The notes under the pieces: model-generated
What the model saw: only the letters and a program-made list of their open reading frames with translations
The model's database searches: none
What the model was told of the DNA's origin: nothing
Shown here: positions 38,842-47,660 of the stretch, piece by piece
Layout of the letters: the number at the start of each line of letters is the position of its first letter
Position numbering within the stretch: position 1 is the stretch's first letter
Position numbers and translations under genes: made by a program
Source of the DNA: an uncultured Clostridia bacterium
GTDB lineage: Bacteria > Bacillota > Clostridia > Christensenellales > Aristaeellaceae
Direction: 5' to 3'
Assembly (NCBI GenBank): GCA_947167215.1
Contig: CAMVHE010000007.1
Span: forward strand, 1 to 64,000
DNA: 64,000 nucleotides

Positions 38842-40653
38842 ATGAGTCAGACCAAGAATCAGAACGGCTTTTTTGACAAGCTGCCGCCCAGCATGATCAA
38901 GAAAGCCAATGTCACTATTTTTCCGGAGGGTGCTCTGGGATACCTGGTAGGTCCTACCCTGGCCCTGCTGGCGAATTCCATCCTGGCAAACTATTTTAAC
39001 AAGTACATGTCCGATGTACTGCATATCAACAGCTGGGCATCCGGATTCTTCACCTGGCTGCCGGTTATTTCGGTCATCTTTGTGGTGATCGGAAATATCC
39101 TGGTAGGCCGTCTCATGGATAACAACAAGTCCCGTGCCGGTAAGGCGAGACCGCTGCTGCTGGTCTCTGTGCCCATCAGTCTTCTGGCACTTCTGTTCCT
39201 CTTTGTATTTTCTCCCTACAGTGCTGTAGGCACCAAATGGCATACCGGTGCGCTGGTCTGCATTGCTATCGGATATAACCTCTGGTTTGCTTTTGCTTAT
39301 CCGATGTACTATACGCCGCATGCGGCACTGGTCAATCTGTCGACCCGCAATAGTGCGGACCGCAGCCTGCTTGCAACCATTTCCAATGCTACTGCACTGG
39401 CAGCCATGGGATTGTCCAGCATGATTCTTCCGTTCTTCCTGAACCTGCTCTTCGTGTATGATATGAGCGAAAACGGGACTCCGGTTATGAACGATGCCGG
39501 TGTTATTCAGTATTACGTGGATGCCAGCGGAGCTGCCATCTATGATGCTCAGGCCTCCTACAACCACTGGAAGGTCTTTGTGCTGGCGCTGATCGTGATC
39601 ACCCTGGTGGGTGCCCTCATTGAGTTCTTCTTTACCCGTGAGCGTGTAACGGAAGAATCTACGGGCAAGGATGATACGGCGAAAGCCGCTCTGCCTATTG
39701 GCGAGCAGGCGAAAATCTGCTTCAAGGATCGCTACTGGGTTATCATGATGGTGTTCTTCTTCCTCTACCAGTTTGGCGGTATGATCAAGAACGTTTCTCA
39801 GAACTATTACTGCACATCCATGTTTAAGGATGCGCTTGGAAACTATACGGTAGCCTTTGGCGGACAGCTTCAGGGTACTCTTTCCATTGTTGGCGCAATC
39901 CCGACTGCAGTTGGCATGGTCCTTGCACTTCCGCTGGCCAACAAATTCGGTAAGGGAAAAGCCATTATGGGCGGTGCTGTTCTGGCAGTCATCGGCGGCC
40001 TCATTGGTCTTATTGCTCCGACAAACTTTGTGGTGGTGGTTATTTCCTTCATCGTAAAGGCACTTGGATCTACTCCTGCAATGTATCTCTCCCTTGCACT
40101 GCTTGCGGATATCCTTGATCACCAGGAAGCAGTCAACGGTGTGCGTACCGATGGTCTGTCCATGACCGTATATGGCGCAATCATGGCTGGTATGACCGGT
40201 CTTGCTACCGGCGTTCTGAATGCAGTATTGAGTGCTGTCAATTATGATGTGACAACGCTGCAGACCAATGAGGCCATGCGTGCAGCCATGCCGTGGGTCT
40301 TCATCGGCGGCGAGACGTTGTGCTATCTGGTTATCGGCCTGACCTTCATCCTGATGAGCGTTGAGAAATTCGGCAAACTGGATCACAAGGCCATTGTGGA
40401 AGATCAGAAAGCAGCAGCTGCAAAGGAAGGCCGCAAGTACATTTCCGCAGAGGAAAAAATCCGGCTTGAAGAAGGTGAGGAGGCCTATAAGGCAGAACTG
40501 AAGAAACAGGCGGATGCGAAGGCTGCGGAAGAAGCACGCGTTGCCGGACTCTCAGCTGCACAGAAAAAGGCTGAAGATGAAGCGAATGCCAAGCTCCTTT
40601 CAGAATTCAACGCACTGCGCAAAGCGGCAGGCAAACCTGCAATGAAGGCATAA
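38842..40653 (+). CDS. GPH-family (glycoside-pentoside-hexuronide) sugar:cation symporter
   Basis: The 603-residue MFS-type transporter has about 12 membrane segments. GPH traits include an N-terminal GYLVGPTLALLANS, and the loop DNNKSRAGKARPLLLVSVP after TM2 (the family's conserved R-G-K-x-R-P). Residues about 510-603 form a long charged, Ala/Lys/Glu-rich cytoplasmic tail, probably coiled coil, which is much longer than the classical MelB tail. Given its neighbours it should import rhamnose-containing glycosides or their products. ATG 38842 follows AAGGAGGCAAATT. A hairpin separates it from the GH3 gene. Confidence 0.9.
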   Translation: MSQTKNQNGFFDKLPPSMIKKANVTIFPEGALGYLVGPTLALLANSILANYFNKYMSDVLHINSWASGFFTWLPVISVIFVVIGNILVGRLMDNNKSRAGKARPLLLVSVPISLLALLFLFVFSPYSAVGTKWHTGALVCIAIGYNLWFAFAYPMYYTPHAALVNLSTRNSADRSLLATISNATALAAMGLSSMILPFFLNLLFVYDMSENGTPVMNDAGVIQYYVDASGAAIYDAQASYNHWKVFVLALIVITLVGALIEFFFTRERVTEESTGKDDTAKAALPIGEQAKICFKDRYWVIMMVFFFLYQFGGMIKNVSQNYYCTSMFKDALGNYTVAFGGQLQGTLSIVGAIPTAVGMVLALPLANKFGKGKAIMGGAVLAVIGGLIGLIAPTNFVVVVISFIVKALGSTPAMYLSLALLADILDHQEAVNGVRTDGLSMTVYGAIMAGMTGLATGVLNAVLSAVNYDVTTLQTNEAMRAAMPWVFIGGETLCYLVIGLTFILMSVEKFGKLDHKAIVEDQKAAAAKEGRKYISAEEKIRLEEGEEAYKAELKKQADAKAAEEARVAGLSAAQKKAEDEANAKLLSEFNALRKAAGKPAMKA

Positions 40654-40666
40654 TTCCCGGTTAACT

Positions 40667-40698
40667 CACGGCAGGAGAAGAAAAATTCTCCTGTCGTG
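40667..40698 (+). terminator. Stable intergenic hairpin without T tract
   Basis: A 13-bp stem (40667-40679 with 40686-40698, one G-U pair) lies between the symporter and GH3 genes but is followed by TGTAAAAAATAA. It is more likely an mRNA-stabilising or processing stem than a full terminator. Confidence 0.55.
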
Positions 40699-40729
40699 TG
40701 TAAAAAATAATAATGTGGAGGAAAGCGTT

Positions 40730-43700
40730 ATGAACAAGAAAAATCGTGGAAAACAACGCCTCTGGCGAGGCCTAGCGGCACTGACGGCAGCCGTTCTTGC
40801 TCTTGCTGTGAGTGCCACGATGATCATTGGCGGCTTCAGAACGGACATCGACAAGTTTCTTGGAACGTCCAGCACCCGTGTTGTAACGGAAGGATCTGAC
40901 CTTTCTGAAATTTATACCTACAAGTCCGATTACAGCAGCACCAAAGAGCTGGTGGAAGCAATTTCGGATATCGGTGAAAGAATGAGCGAAGAAGGTACAG
41001 TGCTGCTCAAGAATAATGGAGCACTGCCTCTTTCTGCTGAAGAAAAGGGCAAGCTTTCTCTGCTTGGCTTCTCCAGCTATCATCCAGTCATGGGTGGTAT
41101 CATGGGATCCAGCGTGACGCCGAATGCTGGAACAGATGCGGATACAGTGGATTTTGTGGGTGCTCTTAAAGCCCGCGGATTCAAGTATAACGAGAGTCTG
41201 GAGAGCATGTATGCTGCACTGCTTCCGACATATCAGACGGAAGTACAGAGCTGGGGCGGCGCCATCATTCATCAGACCATTACTGCACCGGCTAACTCCG
41301 ATGGCAGTGTCTTCACCAGCAAGGAGCCTTCCCAGAGCGCACTGGAAGGCACGAATGCAGGCTGGAAGGAAACGATGAATGATTACAATGTCATGATCGT
41401 CACCATCGCACGCGCCGGTTCAGAGAATGCCAACTATACTCCCGGACAGGCTGGCGTAGATCCTTCCCAGAACCTGAATCAGACGGATCCGCTCGGCCTT
41501 TCTGATGATGAGCGTGCTCTGATTGCTGCAGCAATTGAACAGAAGGAAACAAATGGCGGCAAAGTTATCGTTCTTCTTAACAATGCCAGCGCCATGGAAA
41601 TTCAGGAACTCGCTGACAATGAAGGCATTGATGCCATGCTGCAGATTGGTCTGCCCGGTGGATATGGCTTCTATGGCGTCTGCGACATCCTGGACGGTAC
41701 GGTCAATCCGTCCGGTCACCTTACCGACACTTATGCTGTCAAGAACTCCCTCAGCCCTGCTGCGCAGAACTATGGTTTCCTCATGTGGGCCAATGCACAG
41801 CCGGATAAAAACATCAACAGCGCCATCGTTGAAGCAGAAGGCATTTATGATGGCTATAAATACTATGAGACCCGCTATGCCGATGTGGTGCTTGGACAGG
41901 GCAATGCCGATTCTACCGTAGGCAGCACCGGCGGTGCCTGGAACTATGACAATGAGGTTACCTATCCCTTTGGCTACGGTCTCAGCTACACCACCTTTGC
42001 CCAGACGCTTGACAGCCTGACAGTTGATCTGGCGGCAAAGACCGCTACTGCTGTAGTTACAGTCAAGAACACCGGCAAAGTGGCCGGCAAGGATGCAGTA
42101 CAGCTTTACGTTTCTGTTCCTTATACCGATTATGATAAGGAGCATAAGGTGGAGAAGGCGGCAATTGCGCTGCTCGACTATGCGAAGACGGAAGAAATCG
42201 CTCCCGGTGCTTCCGAGACGGTAACGCTGATGGCTGATCTGACCTATATGGCATCCTGGGATTCCACGGCCAGCAATGCTGCGGGAACCACAGGCAACTA
42301 TATTCTCGATGCGGGAACCTATTACTTCACCCTTGGCAACGCCCACGAGGCGGTGAACAATGTGCTTGCAGCCCAGGGCTGTGAGGTTGACGGGGATGCA
42401 GCAAATGTGAAGACCTGGGAACTGGCAGAACTGGATACCACGACCTTTGCAACGACGAAGAACGGGACCAAGGTGGAAAATCAGCTGGCAGACATGGATA
42501 TCAATACATGGATGCCGGATACCGCTGTTTATCTCACCCGTGCGGATTGGGAAGGCACTTTCCCGAAGACGTATGCCAATCTGACGGCAACCGACGAGAT
42601 GATTTCCATCATGTACAACGACAACTATCAGATCAAGAATACCGGATCTGATGTGGTGTTCGGTGCACAGAACGGACTGACCCTTGCGGCACTTAAGGGT
42701 GTCAGCGACATCAATGATCCTCGCTGGAGTCAGCTGATGGACCAGATCAATCTTGAGGACTGCATGATCCGGACCGGATTCGGCGGAACCTCCACCAAGG
42801 CAATTGCAAGCATCATGTCTCCGGAAGCCATCCAGAACGATGGCCCCAACGGCATCTATTCCTATCCTCTGGCCCAGTATGCCAATACAGACAAGTCCTC
42901 CGGCGATCCCTGCGCCATTGCTGCAGATGATAAGAACGCAGGTTTCCGTGCCGGCACGATGGGAAATGAGACCATTATTGCACAGACTTTCAATAAGAAA
43001 CTGGCAAGAGAATATGGCGAGGTCATGGGCAACTACTCCCTGTGGTCCAACCTGACCATCTGGTGGGGCATTGGCGTGAACGTCCATCGTCTGCCCTATA
43101 ATGCACGTAACCATGAATACTATTCCGAAGATGCGGTTCTGTCTGCTTTCCAAGGTGCTGCTACCATCGAGGGTGCCCAGAAGTATGGCGTTATCGCTGC
43201 TCCCAAGCATGTGGCATTCAACAACTCCGAGGTCAACCGTACTGGTGTGGCTACCTTCATGACAGAGCAGAAAGCTCGTGAGGTTGAACTGCGGGCAATG
43301 CAGGCTTCCATTGAGGATGCAGGTGCACTGGGCGTCATGACCGCTTACAACCGTGCTGGTGTGTACACGGATAATGCACATCCCGCTCTGCTGAAGAATA
43401 TTGTCCGCACCGAGTGGGGATTCAAAGGACTGATGAGTGAAGACTTCATCATGGATCCTGTGTATGTCACGCTGAAGGAAGCAGTCCTGAATGGCGTAAC
43501 GATGAGCTGCAACACTGGCGAAAGCACCATGGCAGCTGTTTCCGGAAAGTATAATTACTGGACAATCGAAAATGTACAGAACGACCCGGATCTGACTGCT
43601 GCGCTCAAACAGGTTATGACCTGGCAGGCTTATGCGCTGGCAAACTCCAACGCAATGGACGGATATTCTCCGAACACCCGGATCGAGACGGTCCGCACTT

Positions 43701-43798
43701 GGTATGACAATGCATTGACTGGTGTTGCTGTTGCATTTGGCGTGCTGACGCTGCTGAACCTCTGCATGTATGCCCTGGCACGCAGGAAGAGCAAGTGA
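40730..43798 (+). CDS. Beta-glucosidase-type glycoside hydrolase family 3, inverted domain order, membrane-anchored
   Basis: The 1022-residue enzyme has a membrane segment at about residues 12-34 and another at the C-terminus (VAFGVLTLLNLCMYALA). Between them the GH3 parts are in reverse of the common order: first the alpha/beta-sandwich domain (ERMSEEGTVLLKNNGALPLS, about residues 80-400), then a fibronectin-III-like domain (YPFGYGLSYTTF onward, about 410-560), then the TIM-barrel domain (about 690-980) with NVHRLPYNARNHEYYSED, APKHVAFNN and the nucleophile Asp in GLMSEDF (about 905). Inverted GH3 enzymes are known from rumen Clostridia. The membrane topology suggests catalysis at the cell surface. 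ATG 40730 follows TGGAGGAAAGCGTT. Confidence 0.9.
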   Translation: MNKKNRGKQRLWRGLAALTAAVLALAVSATMIIGGFRTDIDKFLGTSSTRVVTEGSDLSEIYTYKSDYSSTKELVEAISDIGERMSEEGTVLLKNNGALPLSAEEKGKLSLLGFSSYHPVMGGIMGSSVTPNAGTDADTVDFVGALKARGFKYNESLESMYAALLPTYQTEVQSWGGAIIHQTITAPANSDGSVFTSKEPSQSALEGTNAGWKETMNDYNVMIVTIARAGSENANYTPGQAGVDPSQNLNQTDPLGLSDDERALIAAAIEQKETNGGKVIVLLNNASAMEIQELADNEGIDAMLQIGLPGGYGFYGVCDILDGTVNPSGHLTDTYAVKNSLSPAAQNYGFLMWANAQPDKNINSAIVEAEGIYDGYKYYETRYADVVLGQGNADSTVGSTGGAWNYDNEVTYPFGYGLSYTTFAQTLDSLTVDLAAKTATAVVTVKNTGKVAGKDAVQLYVSVPYTDYDKEHKVEKAAIALLDYAKTEEIAPGASETVTLMADLTYMASWDSTASNAAGTTGNYILDAGTYYFTLGNAHEAVNNVLAAQGCEVDGDAANVKTWELAELDTTTFATTKNGTKVENQLADMDINTWMPDTAVYLTRADWEGTFPKTYANLTATDEMISIMYNDNYQIKNTGSDVVFGAQNGLTLAALKGVSDINDPRWSQLMDQINLEDCMIRTGFGGTSTKAIASIMSPEAIQNDGPNGIYSYPLAQYANTDKSSGDPCAIAADDKNAGFRAGTMGNETIIAQTFNKKLAREYGEVMGNYSLWSNLTIWWGIGVNVHRLPYNARNHEYYSEDAVLSAFQGAATIEGAQKYGVIAAPKHVAFNNSEVNRTGVATFMTEQKAREVELRAMQASIEDAGALGVMTAYNRAGVYTDNAHPALLKNIVRTEWGFKGLMSEDFIMDPVYVTLKEAVLNGVTMSCNTGESTMAAVSGKYNYWTIENVQNDPDLTAALKQVMTWQAYALANSNAMDGYSPNTRIETVRTWYDNALTGVAVAFGVLTLLNLCMYALARRKSK

Positions 43799-43814
43799 GA
43801 AGGGGGAAATCAAG

Positions 43815-44237
43815 ATGGCAAGAAAGAAAACTGCCGGCCTGTATCTGGCCGTAATCACTGCGGTCCTCTGTATCGTGGGACTTATCGCATACATGATTAA
43901 CACGGGGACGAATTATTACGCAAAGATGGGCGTGGATACCAATGTAGTGATCTGCCTCGTCTGTGGAATCGTTCTTACTGCACTTTACATTATTCTGGGC
44001 ATGAAGGGAACTTCCGTGGTCTATGACCTTCTGGCAATCTGCAGTGCAGTAGTAACCATGGTTGGCCTGGTATTGATGGCTAACGTACGTATCAACAACC
44101 TGGCTGCTGTTTTCACTTTTGAAAACAGTGCCGCCAACATGGCGGACACCACCAGCTGCATCGTAGCGCTCGCTGCAACACTGCTGGCTGTGATTTTCGG
44201 CATCGTTACGGCATTCTTTGATGTAACCAAAGAATAA
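43815..44237 (+). CDS. Small four-helix membrane protein paired with the GH3 enzyme
   Basis: The 140-residue product has four hydrophobic segments (about residues 7-28, 40-58, 66-85 and 108-132) and little else. I do not recognise it. It starts 16 bp after the GH3 stop with AGAAGGGGGAAATCAAG as ribosome site and shares its terminator, so it is co-expressed with the anchored glucosidase and may help its membrane placement. That role is inference from position only. Confidence 0.65.
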   Translation: MARKKTAGLYLAVITAVLCIVGLIAYMINTGTNYYAKMGVDTNVVICLVCGIVLTALYIILGMKGTSVVYDLLAICSAVVTMVGLVLMANVRINNLAAVFTFENSAANMADTTSCIVALAATLLAVIFGIVTAFFDVTKE

Positions 44238-44249
44238 GGTATAATAGGA

Positions 44250-44280
44250 CCTGCCTCGGAAACGGGGCAGGCTTTTTCTT
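44250..44280 (+). terminator. Intrinsic terminator of the glycoside locus
   Basis: Nine-bp stem CCTGCCTCG/CGGGGCAGG (44250-44258 with 44263-44271), GAAA tetraloop, then CTTTTTCTT. Confidence 0.9.
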
Positions 44281-44318
44281 ATCAGAAGCTGAAGATGAAA
44301 GGACAGGAGGTGGGAAGC

Positions 44319-46076
44319 ATGCAAAAGACGATGGTTTTTCTGATGATCTGCCTGCTGCTTCTCACCGGATGTTCAGAAGGCCGGGAAACGGAGAAAAAAG
44401 TAAGCACTGTACTGGTGGAAGCCGAAGGCGTTATTTCGGACGTCCCGGAACAGACGGTTTCCATGGGGGAGACCGTGTCTTTTCTTCTTCAGGAAGAACC
44501 CGGCTACACTGTGACCGGATGCAGCGTATCCGGGGCGGAGCTGCGGAGAACGGACAGGGGGGTGCAGCTTACTTTTCCGGCGCTTTATACACAGCGCATC
44601 CGTCTGACTGTCCAAAAGAGCAATTTATGCGTCCGTTATGATGGTAACGGGGGAATCACAAAGGATTCAGAGGAAAGTGCGGAGGTATGGATTACCGGGG
44701 ATCATCTGAGGCACAATACCGCACTGCAGCTCTTTGAGCGATCCGGCTATATACAGATCGGATGGAGCCGTGACCCGGAGGGAAGAAGCGGTCTGATCGG
44801 AATGGGCAGCCGTACGGAAATGACGCCGGAAATGGTTCTCTATGCCATCTGGCGTCCATGTACGGAAGCTTCGCTGTTCAGTTTTGTTTCAGAAGGGGAA
44901 GAACTGTCGATCACCGGATACTCCGGGGAAGGGGATGAACTGGTGATCCCGGCCAGCATTAATGGTTTTCCCGTACGCAGCATTCGGACGGGCAGTTTTT
45001 CCGGCTGTTCTGCCAGAAGAGTGATTCTTCCCCCGGGGCTGCGGGAGGTGGAGGATGGTGCATTTACAGGCGCTGCAGTGGAGGAGCTTTGGATTCATGA
45101 CGACCTTGCCCGCTGCAGTGATTATGCGTTTGACGGGTGTCCGATTTGTACGCTTCATGTAAACGCGGTTCTGGCTCCGGTCTACAGCACCGGTTATTAT
45201 GCGACATTTGCGGATAAGATGGACCGCCTGATGCAGCTGCGGGATAACCGTAAAATTGTTCTGTTTTCCGGTTCTTCCACTCGGTTCGGCTATGACAGTG
45301 CGGCCATTGACAAGGCTTTTCCTGCATATGATGTGGTAAATATGGGAGTTTTTGCATATACCAATGCACTTCCGCAGCTGGATATGATTCGCGGTTTCAT
45401 GAAGGAGGGGGATGTCCTGCTTCATTCTCCCGAGTTTGATGCGGCGCAGCGCCAGTTCTGCAGTACCAATCGCATGGATGGACCGTTTATGATGATGATG
45501 GAGGCCAATTATGACCTGCTCACTCTGCTGGACCTGACAAAATATACGGGAACTTTTACTGCATTGCATTCCTTTCTGGTTTCCAGGCAGGGCATGCCTG
45601 AAAAAACATACAGCATGTCACCCGGAGATTATGATGAGGAAGGGAATCCGGTGCCGAAAAAATCCTATAATGAATATGGAGATTATGTCCTGTATCGTCC
45701 GAACAGTGAAACAGATGCTCCTGTTTATGGACTGCCGGTGGCTTATACCCGTCTTGCTTTCCCAAAGGATGCCTTTCTTCGCCCGCTCAACCAGGTATAC
45801 GGGGAATTCCAGAGAAAAGGGATTACCGTCCTTTTTACATATGCGCCCCGCAACAGGCAGGCAATTTCTCCGGAAAGCTCCGAGGAAGAAAGAAGTCTTC
45901 TGCACCGGTATTTTCAGGAATACCTGTGTGTGCCGGTGATATCCTCCCTGGAGGATTCTCTGGTGGAAGGAAAATGGCTTTCCGGTACGGATAATCATCT
46001 GTCAACGGAAGGGGTGGCAATCCGTACGGAGCAGATCATTGAGGAGTTGCGGCCGTATCTGATGGAGGCACCATGA
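44319..46076 (+). CDS. Surface lipoprotein: InlB-like repeat, BspA-type LRR and C-terminal SGNH domain
   Basis: The 585-residue product starts with a lipoprotein signal peptide (lipobox LLTGC, Cys at residue 18). Residues about 105-185 resemble a Listeria-Bacteroides repeat (VRYDGNGG...GWSRDPEG...LYAIW). Residues about 200-290 are BspA-like leucine-rich units (LVIPASINGFPVRSI, VILPPGLREVEDGAFTG). Residues about 315-580 form an SGNH-hydrolase-like domain with FSGSSTRFGYD as the Ser block and GTDNHLSTEG near the end as the Asp/His block, like partners of MBOAT O-acyltransferases. Probable role: acyl transfer to a surface polymer. ATG 44319 follows AGGAGGTGGGAAGC. First gene of a four-gene unit. 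Confidence 0.8.
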   Translation: MQKTMVFLMICLLLLTGCSEGRETEKKVSTVLVEAEGVISDVPEQTVSMGETVSFLLQEEPGYTVTGCSVSGAELRRTDRGVQLTFPALYTQRIRLTVQKSNLCVRYDGNGGITKDSEESAEVWITGDHLRHNTALQLFERSGYIQIGWSRDPEGRSGLIGMGSRTEMTPEMVLYAIWRPCTEASLFSFVSEGEELSITGYSGEGDELVIPASINGFPVRSIRTGSFSGCSARRVILPPGLREVEDGAFTGAAVEELWIHDDLARCSDYAFDGCPICTLHVNAVLAPVYSTGYYATFADKMDRLMQLRDNRKIVLFSGSSTRFGYDSAAIDKAFPAYDVVNMGVFAYTNALPQLDMIRGFMKEGDVLLHSPEFDAAQRQFCSTNRMDGPFMMMMEANYDLLTLLDLTKYTGTFTALHSFLVSRQGMPEKTYSMSPGDYDEEGNPVPKKSYNEYGDYVLYRPNSETDAPVYGLPVAYTRLAFPKDAFLRPLNQVYGEFQRKGITVLFTYAPRNRQAISPESSEEERSLLHRYFQEYLCVPVISSLEDSLVEGKWLSGTDNHLSTEGVAIRTEQIIEELRPYLMEAP

Positions 46077-46282
46077 GCTATGTATGTTTTGCCCTGGCTG
46101 CAGGGATGTTTGTCTTATTCTTCAGAAGGCAGTATATGGCATTCCTGCATGTGGGAATGCTGTTTGTGACAGGGGGGCTCTTTGCCGGTTTTGTCACGGG
46201 AGTGCCCATGGACAGGCTTGCGCTATCCGTGGTTGTCCTTTCCATGCTGTCACTGGCGGGAATCCGGGAGGAGAATCCATGA
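46073..46282 (+). CDS. Small membrane protein of the MBOAT/SGNH cassette
   Basis: The 69-residue protein has two to three hydrophobic segments (SYVCFALAAGMFVLFF, GMLFVTGGLFAGFVTG, LALSVVVLSMLSLAG). Its ATG overlaps the stop of the SGNH lipoprotein gene (ATGA) and its own stop overlaps the MBOAT start in the same way. Such tight coupling on both sides argues that it is real and part of the complex. Small membrane proteins also occur in Dlt-type systems, but I see no sequence similarity to claim. Confidence 0.7.
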   Translation: MSYVCFALAAGMFVLFFRRQYMAFLHVGMLFVTGGLFAGFVTGVPMDRLALSVVVLSMLSLAGIREENP

Positions 46283-47610
46283 ATTTCAATACGGGTGCAT
46301 TTCTCCTTTTTATGCCGCTGGTGGTGGTGATACACTGGCTTCTTCCGCATCGGATGCGGGCCGGCTGGCTTTTGTTTGCCTCCTGGTTTTTCTATGCATA
46401 TTTTGCACCGGCTGCTTTTCTCCTTCTGCTGGCGGAAACCAGGTTTACCTTTTTATGTGCACGGCAGATGACCAGGAAACCGGAAAGAAAGAGGAACTGG
46501 ATGCTTACAGCCGTAATCGGCACGCTTGCAGTCCTTTTCTTTTTCAAATACCGTGGATTGTTCCAGAACGGCGGAAACGGTTCCCTTTCCTTTCTGCTGC
46601 CCGCAGGTATTTCCTTTTACACTTTTCAGGCCATGGGATATGTTGTGGATGTGTATCGTGGGGATGTTCCGGCAGAAGAGTCCTTTTTATCCTATGCGCT
46701 TTTCATTTCCTTTTTTCCCCAGCTGGTTGCAGGACCCATCGAACGCTCCGATCATCTGCTGCCGCAGCTGAAAGCAAGGCACAGTATATCGGAGGGGGAT
46801 CTGCGAGCAGGGCTGCTGCTCCTGCTTTCCGGATACTTCAAGAAGGTAGTTATCGCCGACGGACTTTCTCTGCTGGTAGATCCGGTCTATGCATCTCCTC
46901 GGTCCGGCAATGTGTTGACCGTGACAATGGCGACTCTGTTTTTTGCCGGACAGATCTATATGGATTTTTCCGGTTATTCGGATATTGCCAGGGGAACAGC
47001 GAGACTGTTCGGAATCTCACTGATGCAGAATTTTGACAGGCCGTACCAGGCTTCCTCCATCCGGGAATACTGGCAGAGGTGGCATATCAGCCTGAACCGC
47101 TGGTTTACTGCCTATGTATATATTCCGCTTGGCGGAAACCGGAAAGGAAAACTACGAAAAGCAGGAAATATCCTGACGGTATTCCTGCTCAGCGGGCTGT
47201 GGCATGGGGCAGGTGCGCATTTCCTGGTATGGGGAATGATACATGGAATTCTGTATCTCTTTGAAGAAAAGCTGCCCGAAAAAAGGAAGCAGGGACTGAC
47301 GGCCAGGATACGTACCATCTTTCTGGTAATCTTTGCCTGGCTTTTCTTCCGTGCGACTTCGCTGAAGGATGCGGGACTGATGCTGCAGGCATTGACGGTC
47401 CTGCCGTCCTCCTGGGAAGGCGCCTTTGTGATCCGGGGAATGATTCTGCTGCTGGCAGCCTGGCAGATGGACCGCCATCCGGATCTGAAGAATCTGAGGG
47501 GGGACAAGGGCGTGCTGGCAGTGACCCTGCTGGCCATGGCCACCATCCTCAGCTGGCTGGTCCAGCTGGCGGCAGGCGGACAGAATGCATTTATCTATTT
47601 TCAGTTCTAG
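46279..47610 (+). CDS. MBOAT-family O-acyltransferase (DltB/AlgI-like)
   Basis: The 443-residue multi-pass membrane enzyme has the MBOAT signatures: FLPAGISFYTFQ-like LLPAGISFYTFQAMGYVVD, FFPQLVAGPIER, DFSGYSDIARGTARLFG, NFDRPYQASSIREYWQRWHISL, and the catalytic-His block LSGLWHGAGAHFLVWG. It is of the AlgI/DltB/PatA type, which passes acyl groups across the membrane for transfer to exported polymers. I start at ATG 46279, overlapping the preceding stop (ATGA), with GGAGGAGAATCC upstream. Flanked by two SGNH-domain proteins that should complete the transfer. Confidence 0.93.
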   Translation: MNFNTGAFLLFMPLVVVIHWLLPHRMRAGWLLFASWFFYAYFAPAAFLLLLAETRFTFLCARQMTRKPERKRNWMLTAVIGTLAVLFFFKYRGLFQNGGNGSLSFLLPAGISFYTFQAMGYVVDVYRGDVPAEESFLSYALFISFFPQLVAGPIERSDHLLPQLKARHSISEGDLRAGLLLLLSGYFKKVVIADGLSLLVDPVYASPRSGNVLTVTMATLFFAGQIYMDFSGYSDIARGTARLFGISLMQNFDRPYQASSIREYWQRWHISLNRWFTAYVYIPLGGNRKGKLRKAGNILTVFLLSGLWHGAGAHFLVWGMIHGILYLFEEKLPEKRKQGLTARIRTIFLVIFAWLFFRATSLKDAGLMLQALTVLPSSWEGAFVIRGMILLLAAWQMDRHPDLKNLRGDKGVLAVTLLAMATILSWLVQLAAGGQNAFIYFQF

Positions 47611-47660
47611 CTTTGCATTCGTTGAAAAACATTGAAAAAACGCGGAAAGGAGGGAAGAAT

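Noticed and set aside
41420..43903. Open frame of 827 residues on the minus strand opposite the GH3 gene
   Set aside because: It mirrors the GH3 coding frame; the composition (Ile/Val/Gly/His-rich) is that of an antisense translation and no family is recognised.
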